Source: Cheiracanthium punctorium
Taxonomy: Eukaryota > Arthropoda > Arachnida > Araneae > Cheiracanthiidae
DNA: 64,000 nucleotides
Direction of reading: 5' to 3'
Assembly: GCA_038373885.1 (NCBI GenBank)
Contig: JAWZYV010012348.1
Span: 108,122 to 172,121 of the forward strand
Numbering within the stretch: position 1 is the stretch's first letter; each line of letters opens with the position of its first letter. The position numbers were made by a program, and so were the translations under genes. This document shows, in pieces, positions 1 through 10,389 of the stretch. The notes below the pieces were generated by a model, which worked only from the letters and a program-made list of their open reading frames with translations, did not search any database and was not told the origin of the DNA.

Positions 1-349
1 ATATTATTTGCATGCTTCCTTCAGGGTGTTGCATTTACGATGGCCAGCAGTGTATTTGTTGATATTTTCGAATATTGTGGATTAAATTAATGTAGATGAT
101 TGCATTTTTTGCATTTTTTTTTATAATCCCAACAATTTAAAAGATTCATATATATTTATTTCTGAATTCTGGTTGATTACGTAATAAATATTATAAAAAC
201 ATTATATTAAAATAATCCGATTGTTTTTTACGTATAGTAAATCTTTTTCAGCGCTATAAAAGAAACTGATGTAAACTTTAATTTTGGAATTATGATATTC
301 AAAATACAAATATTGATTAAATGGAGAATATTGGCACTGAACCTAAATT

Positions 350-722
350 TAAGTAACTTTCATTTACTATAAAAACAAAAGATTGATGATGTAAAACACA
401 CATGCTTCCTTTTGTCGTAAGAATACACAACCATATATTATTCCTAAAATGGAATACATTATTTTGCAACGTGCAATTTAAAGAAGTTTATGTTCTTATG
501 GAAAAATTTATATAAAATCAATCTATTGATTAAATTGAAGATAAAATCCGATCGTATATCTTGTTGTTTTCAGAGTGCTAGATTAAAGATAATTATACTT
601 CGTGACCGTTATTCACGGAAGAACAATATTTTAGATTGGCTGAAAATCATTCAGACAACAGCAAATTTAGAGTGACCTGAAATCATTAATGTGCAAGTGT
701 GCGAAGTTTGAAAATGCTTTTT
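350..722. repeat. Duplicated segment A, copy 1
   Basis: This stretch aligns by eye with 46650-47009 in the same orientation. Shared landmarks include a start near ACACATGCTT, the block around ATTCCTAAAAT, the run GATTAAAGATAATTA and the end TAAATCATTAATGTG-like. Divergence is substantial, with many substitutions and small indels. I see no protein family in the 61-codon open frame inside it, and the frame is not kept in the second copy. It is probably one anchor of a larger old duplication (see also 3195-4430 and 10390-11285). Confidence 0.75.
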
Positions 723-772
723 TAATGTACTTAATGAAACTTAGAAAAATCGGTTTTGAATAAATATTTTAT

Positions 773-1305
773 GGTGCTTCAGTAAGGTTCAATAAAGAGG
801 AAGCTAAATAATCAATTAATAGAAGAATGTTGATTTTTTTAATAATAATACATATACACATGTATTATTTAAAATAGGATTAAATGCATTATGCAGGAAT
901 CCATACAAGTTGTACTTTTTTTTCCAATGGCACATAAAATCAAAATGCAAATACTGTAAAGATCAAAATACATTCAGCATTTGCCTGTAAGGCTCTCGCT
1001 TGCCAGTGTCGTCCAAGCACACCTCGAATAGAAAGGACTGGACAATGGGATAGATGCAAAATATCTATATCATGGATGGTCAACCCACGGTACGAGTGCT
1101 ATTGTGGTGCACGGAGAGATGGGGGTTTCTGGTGCTCTAGTGAGGTTCAAAAAAGAGAGGCTAATAATCAATTAACAGAAGAATGTACAATATGTTAATT
1201 TTTAAATAAAAAGTACATGCGTGTATGTAATTGTTTAAAGCAGGGTGAAATGAATTATGCTTATATCCATACAACGTGTACTTTTTCTCCAAAGGCAGAT
1301 AAACG
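773..1305. repeat. Local direct repeat, two copies about 357 bp apart
   Basis: 773-955 and 1130-1305 are diverged direct copies. Both begin TGGTGCT, run through AATCAATTAA-AGAAGAATGT, then a stretch ending ATCCATACAA-GTGTACTTTT and a CC-AA-GGCA-ATAAA block. The 170 bp between them (956-1129) is slightly GC-richer and unidentified. It looks like a local tandem duplication or a dispersed repeat inserted twice. No coding function seen. Confidence 0.7.
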
Positions 1306-2063
1306 CGAAGTCTTACCGAAAAGTTAAGAAAAAAAATCTCACTGATGAGTTATTGAATACCACAACGACTGAATAGCGGCTCGTTTTGATACAAATATAA
1401 TGATACGGTAAGAAATCGGGATCACTGGACGAACCCAATAATTCGGGTTCCCTTGTTTTGAAGCCGATGTATCTTTGTCGTTGTGTCGCACCGTTTTTTT
1501 TAATCATTCTTCGTGGGGTTTTTTTCTTTCCTTTTTTTTGCTTTGACCATCGTTATTTTAATTTTTCCAGTATGTCTATGAGCAAACCCTAAACCTTAAA
1601 AGAAAAATATGAAGATGATATCGAAATTCGTGATTTCAAACTGCGAGGGAAGAACAATTTTTGTTTACTTCCTATTTTTCTTCTTATAGGATACTTCCTA
1701 TATATCTAAAGCTAAGATTTTGATTTTCCAATCAAAGATATTGTACACTCCTCAGTCTTTGTCCCATCTTGATTTTTGGGAGGTTTTTTTTTTCCCTTTT
1801 GTTCATTCTGCTTGGAGGAAGATATTTTAAGTTTCTACTTGCCCCACCCACTTTTCCCCCTCTCTTCTTCAATTTTTTTTCTCTCCTTCTTTACTCTTGT
1901 ATTTTATTTATCTTGCTGTTATTGTGTGTGTTTTCTGTTAAAAAAATAAATAAAATTTAAAAATGTGCTGTCCTCTATAATAATAATTAATAAAAATCAG
2001 TATTTCTATGTTTTTGTTTGCGTTTTATATTTTTCTTGTTTTATCTTATTTTATTTTATTCAA
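1306..2063. other. Unassigned AT-rich sequence with T-rich tracts
   Basis: No credible gene. The short open frames here are hydrophobic translations of T-rich DNA (for example around 1769-1960) and have no family resemblance. Several poly-T runs occur at 1495-1540 and 1785-1880. Confidence 0.5.
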
Positions 2064-2620
2064 CTAGCTGTACCCGTGCGAAAAATTCGCACTAAATAAG
2101 TATGACATCACTTTGCAAAATTACAATAATTATTTATTTTATTTATTCTTTACAAGCTGGCCGAATTCTTGTATCGCAATCGCAAATCGCAACAAAACTC
2201 TTGCACCCATTTAGCGAGCGGTTTTACGTTCACGAGCGATTTCACTTGCAAAGCATAACATACGAATCCCGCAATGACGTCATATTTCATAAGCCCGTTG
2301 CCCATGCACTAACTGCGAATTTCATTGGTAAACTAATGCTAAATGTACAAAAACCACTACTTCGTAACTCCAAGAATAACTCCGTACTCCGACACCTCTT
2401 CACGCAAGTTTTTTCGCAGATCGCAATACTCAACAGCTATGACGTTTCTCTTCATTACGAAGAAAAACGATGACGGTTGCTAGAAATGGTGCGTTATCGC
2501 GTCATTTGGTCTGAGCACAACTTCTGCATTCCAGCCATTAATTTACAAAAACAAAAGCAATAACAAATTCTTTAGTCGTTGATGCAGGTAGAGCAAGCAA
2601 TTCTCTATAAAATCATATAA
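2064..2620. repeat. Dispersed-repeat terminus beginning CTAGCTGTACCCG
   Basis: At 2064 the sequence reads ACTAGCTGTACCCGTGCGAA followed by AATTCGCAC. This resembles the recurrent TAGCTGT-CCCG ends of dispersed repeats seen in many arthropod genomes (recognition from memory). The following about 500 bases are GC-richer than their surroundings, and a T13 run follows at 2645. A 123-codon open frame lies inside but shows no domain. A related end on the other strand is suggested at 46383-46420 (GACGAAGTCGCGG then TAGCTA). Family and boundaries are uncertain. Confidence 0.35.
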
Positions 2621-3104
2621 ATTTTATGTGGAGTAATTGCGAGGTTTTTTTTTTTTTTTCCTTACAAAGGGAGGCAAGCATCTTAACCTTAGCGTATCAA
2701 TACATACATATACTTTATTTTTATTTTTATTTTTACTTCTTTGTATCTACCCTCCTTTTTTAACCCCTTCTTTTATTCTTCGTGGTTTGTTCATTTTTCT
2801 TTTTCCATTTGGCAATATGCTGTTCGCTTTCGTTTTGTTTATCTTTCAGTCCCCACTATTCTGCGGGACTTTGCTGTCAGCTGCAGAAAAAATAATCAAG
2901 ATTTTCTTCGTTCCAAAAGATCGTTCTGATTAAGAAAAGTACATTATTATGTGTGTTAATTTAAAAAGTTTTATTTATATCATCGTTTAACACAAGTTTT
3001 TTGTGTGTTTTCTTTATATCAATAAAGTTTTAGTGTTTATATAAAGGCATCATTTTCAAAAATTGCTTATTCCTTTTTCTCTCTCTCTTTTCTTTGAACA
3101 CAAC

Positions 3105-3157
3105 TTATATATTGTTTAAGTATATATTGTTTTTAAGGTATATATTGTTTTTAAAAT
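3105..3157. repeat. Short tandem repeat, three units of 15-19 bp
   Basis: Three consecutive units of the form TATATATTGTTTTTAAG, with small length differences, are directly visible. Confidence 0.8.
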
Positions 3158-3785
3158 CAATACATTTTCTGAAGATAGATGTTTTAGGTTATAAATAATT
3201 TACTGTTGACTTACTTATAGGAGAAATAATGAATAAACGATTAATGTGTTAGAAACACTTTTGATTGATCAATAATTGAATTTATACTATATTTTTATTA
3301 TATATATTCTTTTAAAGAACTAATGTTCGAAGGTACATTTCCCCCAGAGATAAAAGAAATATTAATAATTCATTATTTGTTTTAAAATGAGAGGGAATAA
3401 AACCATTTTTTCATAACATTTTATAAAAAATTCAAAACATCTGAATCAGGATCATTCACAAAAATTTAATTAATATTTCAGTATCGCTTTTTTTTAAACA
3501 TAGTAAACCTCTTACAAGGAACTTAAATAGAATCCAGCATGAAAAATGAATTTAAGTAAAGGAGAAAAACTTTATTTCCAAAGGAAAACTGCCAAACTAA
3601 GAAATCGATGTATTTGTAATCTGTTTTAGATGTACTCTAATGAACTTTGAAGTTTAAAATAGGAGTAACCAGGTAGGCAGGTTTGTATAAGAAATATTAA
3701 ACAGAATTTCCACAGTTTTATTGATTCGTTCGTATAAGTACCTCATCTATAAAGGTAAGATACGCGAAATATATAAAAAATAGCA

Positions 3786-4329
3786 TTAGGTTGTAACGAA
3801 AGTTTTCCGCCACTCCAAGTATTGCCTGCACAAGCAGTTCGCGTTGGTGTCTTGCCAATATTTTGTAAAACAATTTTTGTTATTTGAAAGAAAAGACTTG
3901 TTTTAGAGCACTGTGTTGTGAAATCACGTGAACTATCACGCTACCAGATTGATCCATCATTTACTCTCAGTTCTGTTGTAAAAAGTCCGTTATAGAATGA
4001 CACTAAATCATGTGTACAGCTTAGGTACTACTCTTGTATCATATGACACTGTGAAGATTTGGTACCGAAAGTTCAAAAATGAGGACTAGGATATTAAAGA
4101 AGCAGAGCGCTCAGGCCGGCCTACTGATGCTGATGAGGTACGCCTACGAGAATTTGTGGAAGAAGATAAAATATTCATCCATTCGAGAGCTAGCTAAAAG
4201 AGTTAGACTTTAGTGCCATGTCCATTAGTCGCGCTAAGCATCGCATAAACTTGACATATAAGGTCAATAGCTGGGTACCGCGTGAGCTGACTCAAGCAAA
4301 TCTGGCGGAAAACTTTCGTTACAACATGA
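3786..4329 (+). mobile_element. Non-autonomous mariner element, copy 1
   Basis: Terminal inverted repeats of about 26 bp: left starts TTAGGTTGTAACGAAAG and the right end is the complement (CTTTCGTTACAACATGA). Flanks are CA on the left and TA on the right, consistent with a TA target duplication with one mutated base. Inside, 4059-4175 on the plus strand still reads as a mariner helix-turn-helix region, including KEAERSGRPTDADEVRLRE. Near the 3' end it reads WVPRELTQANLAENF. The catalytic core between these is missing, so this 544-bp copy cannot encode transposase. A second copy with the same internal deletion lies at 35971-36543. Confidence 0.92.
4059..4320 (+). pseudogene. Deleted mariner transposase remnant
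   Basis: Plus-strand reading with stops and shifts. The motif RSGRP, typical of the linker after the mariner DNA-binding helices, is followed by an acidic EFVEEDK segment. The sequence then jumps almost directly to WVPRELT, a motif that in full-length mariner transposases precedes the DD34D core. The core itself is absent. The protein would have bound terminal repeats and cut DNA; this remnant cannot. Confidence 0.85.
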
Positions 4330-4825
4330 TATTTTATCTCTTCATAATGTCCATTTCAACGAAAAATTAAATTTCTTCAAAAGTATTACATTGCTTATAA
4401 TGCAAAATTTCATATTTTTCGGGGTGTTTTATATACCTTGTGTACGAAAAACGTTTTAAAAATTACTTCTTACTGAGATCTCTCAATTTCAAATGTAATT
4501 GTTTCATATTTTATGAGAATTCTCATTTGACGTTAGTATTTTTTATTGTATTTTTTTCCGGGGAAAAAGAAAAAAGTGAGTATAGAATTAATAAAATGTA
4601 CACTACATAAAGACTATATAATGTATAACTTTGAATTAAAATAGAGTGTAGAATTATTAGACTAGTACTAAATAATACTTCGAACATAATGTTAGTCTTC
4701 CTGGTTTTTAAACTATTCGATGAAAGATACATTTATTGTTAAGTACTCTCAGAGTAAATGAGTTTGCACGTGCAACAATTTAGAAAATATTTTTCGAAAT
4801 ATTTTTCGCATAATAGTTTTATATT

Positions 4826-4877
4826 TGGAAAAGTTGAATGTAAATAATAGTTTTATTATTTACATTCAACTTTTCCA
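4826..4877. repeat. Perfect 24-bp hairpin with 4-base loop
   Basis: Arm 4826-4849 (TGGAAAAGTTGAATG and onward) is exactly complementary to 4854-4877; the loop 4850-4853 is GTTT. No mismatch was found in 24 base pairs, which is striking in otherwise decayed sequence. It could be a recent inverted duplication, a replication-slippage product or a small-RNA-type hairpin. No transcription evidence is available. Confidence 0.95.
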
Positions 4878-5194
4878 GAACTGATCCATTTTCCATCACA
4901 ATAGCATTGATAAAACATGTACTGCGTGTTTCTTGTGTGAACAAACTTATTTCGAATTTGCAAAAGTGTTTAAACTAGAGTAATTAATTACGCTACAACA
5001 TTTTTTACACCTGAAAATATTATCAGATACTGTAAATAAATATACATAACAGTATGTAATAATGACTATTAGTTTTTTTCCCATTGTGAGCCTAAAAAGT
5101 TGCAAGACGTGGAAGTTCTATATTATTTTAAAAGAAGAAAATGGCTTTTTTTATTTGCCAAATTCAAGTCACATTGGTCACAAGGAGGGTAAAT

Positions 5195-5400
5195 TTCTAC
5201 CTTTCCAATATTTCTGGAATCTGCATCTAAATGATCTGGTGTCACTGACTGTCCATTACTACAGAAAACGCATTGCCACCACATTCACAGGATTTATCGC
5301 CAATCGACTTCTTCGAACGGGGTTGATGAAAAACATGACGTACGGAACGCCTGTTGCTAGTGAATTTTATTTTAACAGAGCTATCGTACAGCACGTGAAT
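5195..5400 (+). pseudogene. Tc1/mariner-superfamily transposase catalytic-core remnant
   Basis: The plus strand contains, in one frame, LPPHSQDLSPIDFFERG, corresponding to the conserved WPPRSPDLxPxDFFLWG block that carries the last catalytic acidic residue in DD34D-type transposases. A frame shift follows, then LMKNMTYGTPVASE, matching the usual LKxxVYxTPVxSxEDL continuation. Only this piece is recognisable, and upstream sequence is too decayed. It sits 140 bp before the inverted-repeat element at 5537 and may be related to it, but this is not shown. Confidence 0.7.
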
Positions 5401-5536
5401 GAGAGTTGTTGACATAAAGCGTCCCCTACATCATGATGCGTTCGTTTACGCCCAAGGCTTCCTATGTGAAATTGTCTTCTTTCCTATTCCCTATCTCCCT
5501 CTTAAATATTGATGATGAATTTAGAATCACCCTATA

Positions 5537-5977
5537 CAGGGTGAATCTAAACTCTTGGACAAAACTTTAAGAGGTGATAGGGCACATATTGAAATCAGAA
5601 TCACATAGCAATGTGGAGTCGGTAACATCGTCTTCATTTAGCTGTTAATAATCACTTTGGAAAAAGTGCTGAAACAACAGTGTACTTTCCAACGATTGTT
5701 CGTCAGAAACTAATGTATTTTTCTCCGAAAACAGAAGACTAAAAATCATAGTTTAGAAATTCTATTTTATTTCACGGATGAAATTTTTGGAGACGAGCCT
5801 ATTGTTTATGAAACTTGGTTAAGAAATTAGACGAACACTTCAATACTTTTCATAAAGTGATTATTACCAGGTAAGTGAAAACTCCGTTTTTGACCCCACA
5901 TTGCTATGTGATTCTGATTCCTTATTATGTGCCCTATCACCTCTTAAAGTTTTGCCCAAGAGTTTAGATTCACCCTG
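5537..5977. mobile_element. 441-bp element with about 95-bp terminal inverted repeats
   Basis: The left end starts CAGGGTGAATCTAAACTCTT and the right end is its complement, ending AGATTCACCCTG. The match continues through AAAACTTTAAGAGGTGATAG and CAGAATCACATAGCAATGTG. TA dinucleotides flank both ends (5535-5536 and 5978-5979), consistent with a TA target duplication and a Tc1/mariner-type MITE. There is no transposase inside. A diverged relative lies at 33005-33290. Confidence 0.88.
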
Positions 5978-6239
5978 TATAGATATATATAGATATAGAT
6001 ATTTATATGTACATTTTATAATAACAGACATTAAATTTCTAATAAAAAATAGTTTGTAAATCCTGACTATCAAACTCCAGTAAAACGTACAATCGTTTTC
6101 AACTTAAAAGCTTTAGGATTTACATTTAATATCCTTTCAAAATCTGTGTTCTCCTTGTCTGAAGAGGTTAAAATACCTCTGGTTAATATTTAGGAAGATG
6201 TAGCTTAAGCCTCATGTAATTCAGACAGCCGAATAAAAA

Positions 6240-6720
6240 GGCAAGAGATTGGAGACAAACTGCATCATCGATTTAAAGTATTTGGCAGTATAAAAACCTC
6301 GGAACACCTCCTTTTGGCCGTGTAATAATATGATCAATTACATGTTGCGGGTTCTCCTTCTTGCATACATTCTTCAACCAATGAAGTCGGCTGCTTTAGC
6401 ATTTTTGAAATCAGAAACTTTCCTTCATTTTAGACAACACCGTTACGCTGGAAAGCACATTGCCGATTTTTCGTTAGCACGACCTTTTGGATTGCTGAAA
6501 TCGGCCTTTGTACCATTTATGGAATTGGGACAACTTCCTTGGTTTTTGTAAACCTCGCTACTTCCTCTCCACTGTCGAATTCAACATACTGCCATATGCA
6601 CTCGCATAGATTTTCTCCTTTCTTTACAGAGGGGGATTCAGCTTGATCGTACAATTTATTTTTGAATAGATCGGCTGCTCCGATAGGCTGGCCGATGTTA
6701 GAAAATTTTCCGTGCTATCC
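6240..6720 (-). pseudogene. Unidentified decayed coding-like sequence
   Basis: On the minus strand, 6720 down to 6531 keeps about 60 codons open with protein-like composition, including GAADLFKNKLYDQAES, ENLCECIWQYVEF and ARFTKTKEVVPIP. Further downstream, in another frame, NPQHVIDHIITRPKGG can be read. I do not recognise the family. It could be a piece of a retrotransposon gag or transposase, or a host pseudogene. No start codon, splice sites or second copy were found. Confidence 0.25.
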
Positions 6721-7661
6721 AATAACATTTCCAATATGTTAATTCATATCCCGTAAATTTCAGATTTTGGTAATTGTTAGTCTATAGTATTTTAAAGTCA
6801 GTCTTTGGAACTTTCTCTTCATGAAATACTACTGCGATATTTTGCTTCATGTAAACTATTTCAATGTCACTGAATATTTGACCTTTCTTTTCACAAACGC
6901 ATGTGAAATTGTTTAATTCTTTTGTAAGTTATAAAAAAGAATTTGGAATACTACACATAGGATTTCGAATGGCAAAAGTGAGATTGTAAATATCAGTAAT
7001 ACAGATGAACCTCGTAGAACGTCGGCATTAAGCAATTTACGGCATGAACTAAAAAATCCTATTTTTATGAAGTAAAAACGCTGTACTTTTTAAATTGAAA
7101 GATAGAGTGAATTTTAAACTTATAATAGCAAAGGTTTTTAACACAGCATGGGGGATAAGAAAATTATTTAAAACAGGAAAATACTAAATATTTTTTTTTT
7201 ATGAATGTCAACCTGAAATATGTAATAACACCATTAAATTAATTAATTATTTAACTACGGAAACTTTGTACTCAAAACTATTTTACCCAGCAAATTGCTT
7301 TTACCATGGCCATTATTCCAAAGTCCATTTCTTTAACAAAAACGGTTATTTCTGGATAACACAATGCTTTTACCCCAGAAAAATATGAAAACTGCTCCAA
7401 ATTCGAAGATAATTATACATTCGAAGCTACTGCTCACTAAATTAATCAGCTACATAAACTCAAATCTTTTATAAGCATGTTATTAAACGATAATTATTAG
7501 AAGGGAATGATGATTAGTGCTTCGAATAATCTTTAAGAATTTCTGTCATACATGGTGATAATACTATAGTCACTGCAACTGCAATTAATTTCTGACTGAA
7601 AAGATATAACAAGATAACTGATGGATATTCAGCTTTGTGTTTCATAAATAAAAGGGGGATT

Positions 7662-7723
7662 CAATTGAATTATATATAAGAGTGAAAAGGAAATATATTT
7701 GACTGTTATATATAATTCAATTG
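7662..7723. repeat. 18-bp inverted repeat
   Basis: CAATTGAATTATATATAA at 7662-7679 is perfectly complementary to 7706-7723, separated by 26 bases. The short AT-rich palindrome is probably of no function. Confidence 0.75.
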
Positions 7724-7936
7724 TCATAGAATTAGTAAAAAAGCATCTCACTTGTAGCACGTTGTAACATTTTATCTGCATTGAAAATTAATCCCTGCAA
7801 GTTTATTGGTGATTATACATCTTTTACTCTGCATTTGTGTAAATGTACGATAAGAATATTTTACATAATATCTGTACACGTTTGAAAAAAAATTAGATAT
7901 GCAATTTCTTATCCCAGGCAGGACACACAGGTTCTC

Positions 7937-8000
7937 TAGACGTTCAGTGAACATTATTAAACGTTCTCTGAACGTTAATAAACGTTCCGATAACCTTTGA
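7937..8000. repeat. Cluster of AACGTTC motifs
   Basis: Four or more AACGTTC or GAACGTT motifs occur within about 60 bases in both orientations, giving a repeated ERL pattern on minus-strand translation. This is a local repeat and not evidence of a coiled-coil gene. Confidence 0.55.
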
Positions 8001-8289
8001 GTCTTGTCTGAGATATTAATTTTACACATAAAGATGAACAATAGATAATTATATTGGTTGAACTAAATATTATTTTTTAATCGTTAGTTTTAGTACAATA
8101 TGGATAATTCGGTGAATAGCGGATTAGAAAATTGACTTGCTGCTAGTTTCTTTACAATTTTCATCCGAGAATGCATGGTCGGAATTTAAATCCAAATGCG
8201 CTAGAGGGTGTGAAAAGTTCTCTGCATTGACAAATGTATCTTACTCACATTTAACATCTATGTGCAGATGCAATTATACATACGCATCA

Positions 8290-8710
8290 GTGACGCTTTT
8301 CTATGAATATTTTAGCAGGAATAAGGGCCGACCACTTATTAGGACTTTGTCTTCTGCCAGATCGCCTTGACAAGGAAAACTACCACACATTTCTGCAACA
8401 GATACTGCCTAGCATGTAGATTGACATTCTCCCAACGTTCGGAGGGTAATTTAGTTCCATCAGGATGAAGCACCACCTCATTACGTTCAAAGGCCAGGAA
8501 ATTATCTGGGGATAATCTTTCTGAATAATTGCATTGGTATGATGTACCTGCAGCTTTACATTGGTCGCCAAATCTGTTATGTCTCGATTCCTAGGGAGAG
8601 CTGAAGGCTCTTACGTATCAACACCCATTAAATCGGGATAAAATTTCGTCGCCAAACTTTTGGACGCTTGAAAGTGATGCGCCTGCTGTGTTTATGAATA
8701 TTTGTCAGTT
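8290..8710 (+). pseudogene. Tc1/mariner-superfamily transposase remnant
   Basis: Plus-strand readings in shifting frames reproduce, in the expected order, conserved blocks of DD34-type transposases. LLPDRLDKENYHTFLQQILP is near 8340-8395. FHQDEAPPHYVQRPG is near 8455-8500 and matches the second catalytic-aspartate block FQQDGAPPHY. WSPNLLCLDS near 8560 matches WSPDLxxLDF. GELKALTYQHPL follows and matches the LWGxLKxxVYxTP block. Stops interrupt all frames. No terminal repeats were identified, so only a fragment remains. Function in the living element would be cut-and-paste transposition. Confidence 0.72.
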
Positions 8711-8839
8711 CAGTTTTTGCCGTTGTACCACGTGCAAAGCTTAAGTCTTCGAAGAAAATTCGACGTGGAAATAAAAGGTAAAGTAAGTCAGCCGTACTGA
8801 CTGATCCACCCATTAAAACTCAGTTGAAAATTTATATAA

Positions 8840-9940
8840 AAAAGAAGAAACTCCAAAAGAAATACATATAAGAAGAGAAAGAAAAAGCAACAGCCAATCC
8901 TGGTATGGATTTGTTCGGGCCATCTTGTGATCTACATCGAGTATGTATATGACGTAGATCACTTATTAAGTTTTAATTTTCAATTACTTCCCGTATCTTA
9001 AATTCAAGCTATTCAAAATCATGCATTGTAACTTATTTTTTTCTGTTCTTACAATCCTTCACTTTGGCTTTCAGTTTCGCGTTCCGGTTTTCACGCATGC
9101 AATAGTTTTTTTTTTATTATTATCTTTGTATCGCAATCAATTGGGAGCTGTTCTAGGCTAAAAATAGATCATATTACGTCTGTTAGCAATCTCATCGAAT
9201 TTTCATTCCCGAATCTCTCGGCGCCTTGCTAGCATAAATTATTTTTGAAGCCCTGCACCATCTTTAAAATCACTCGTTCTCGGTTTCATTACTTTAATTT
9301 TATTGGTTTAAATTTTATTGTTGTTCTGAAATTGGCGTTGTTTATCTCGGCCAAGTTTTTGTTTCCGCGAATGTGATGTTTGGTGTTAGAGTAATTTTTA
9401 AGTTACTCCACCGTTAAGAGAGGACATTTTTTTTTTTCGCTGAGCCACCACCAGCCGTCATTTTAATATGTTTATTCTTCAATAGTCCTTCTAAATAAAT
9501 AGTTTAAGTATTCTAATTCTTTCATCTTCTACTGCAATGGAAGTGTTTAAACCTGTATTTTTGCTAATTCACAACGCCTTCTAATCTCCAATCCAAAACT
9601 CCAATGAAAATCTGCATTACACATATTTTCCCATGTCAAACTTCAAATCCTAAAAATGAGAAGTTGCATAGTATGCTGTCTAAGAAAAATGGATGCGGTG
9701 CACGAAATGCAAGAACTGATCTTGCAGGAAGGGCACATAAAGGAGGTGATCCTGCATCAAAGGAGGTGATACATATTTTGTTTACTCTCGCTGTTAATCG
9801 GAAAATGGCTTTTTTGATAGAAAGATCTGTCGTTGTAAAATTGTTAAGTGATAGTTTTTGTAAAATCATTAAATGAAATTTATTTTCCATATTCAGCTAT
9901 ATTCTATATTACTCTGTTATTATCTTCCCTACTATTTTTA
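8840..9940. other. Unassigned intergenic sequence
   Basis: No gene supported. The 9604-9890 interval has overlapping open frames on both strands, but neither resembles a known family. A local direct repeat AAAGGAGGTGAT occurs twice at about 9738-9772. Confidence 0.45.
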
Positions 9941-9944
9941 TGCC

Positions 9945-10090
9945 TCCTTAGTTTGATATAAAAATACATTTTAAGTAACAAGCAAGGTGTAATGCCTCTG
10001 TCTTACCATTTAAAGTATAGTTTGAAAATTTTCTCCAATACATTTTTTGTAGGCTGGAAAACTTACCCTGCATTCGGAGCACATTTTTTT
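9945..10090 (-). repeat. Dispersed repeat module, minus-strand copy
   Basis: The reverse complement aligns with 47318-47460: AGCAAGTTTTCC, then CAAACTATACTT-AAATGG, then ACACCTTGCTTGTTACTTAA and TGTATTTTTAT. Shorter related pieces occur at 50945-51015 and near 51036-51082. No coding content recognised. Confidence 0.65.
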
Positions 10091-10389
10091 CACTTAACAT
10101 GAACAGACTTAACCACTTGCTGTCAAAAAATATATTTACTTTTTTGAAAAATATTTGTCCTAGTTTGTAGATAGGGGCTTAGGAAATACAATGCCATATT
10201 GTTTACCTCAAGAGAGATAAAAATAAAAAACACCAAAATTAAATTTTAAAAAGTAGGAAAACGTGCCCGGGACCCTCCTGCTTTGAAAAAATAATAATAA
10301 ACTTGAATTATTCATCAAAAGATCTCCGTTTAAACGAATTATGATATTTAAATTTCGTTCATTGCATTTATTGTGTAGTATGCACTTTT

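Larger units (their letters stand above)
3195..4430. repeat. Duplicated segment B, copy 1 (mariner-filled)
   Basis: This segment aligns with 50260-50930 in the same orientation. Shared blocks include ACTGTTGACTTA, ATCTGAATCAGGA, TTAATATTTCAGTATCG, GAAATCGATGTATT-GTAATC and TTTTATTGATT. The alignment breaks at 3786 and resumes at 4330 with TATTTTATCTCTTCATAA, exactly where a mariner element sits in this copy only. No gene is evident in the shared sequence. Confidence 0.85.

Noticed and set aside
2102..2473. 123-codon open frame
   Set aside because: Lies within a dispersed repeat, with no domain, and starts in a hydrophobic translation of AT-rich DNA.
9738..9772. AAAGGAGGTGAT twice, like the bacterial anti-anti-Shine-Dalgarno end of 16S rRNA
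   Set aside because: No rRNA or bacterial sequence around it. It is a local direct repeat in eukaryotic DNA.
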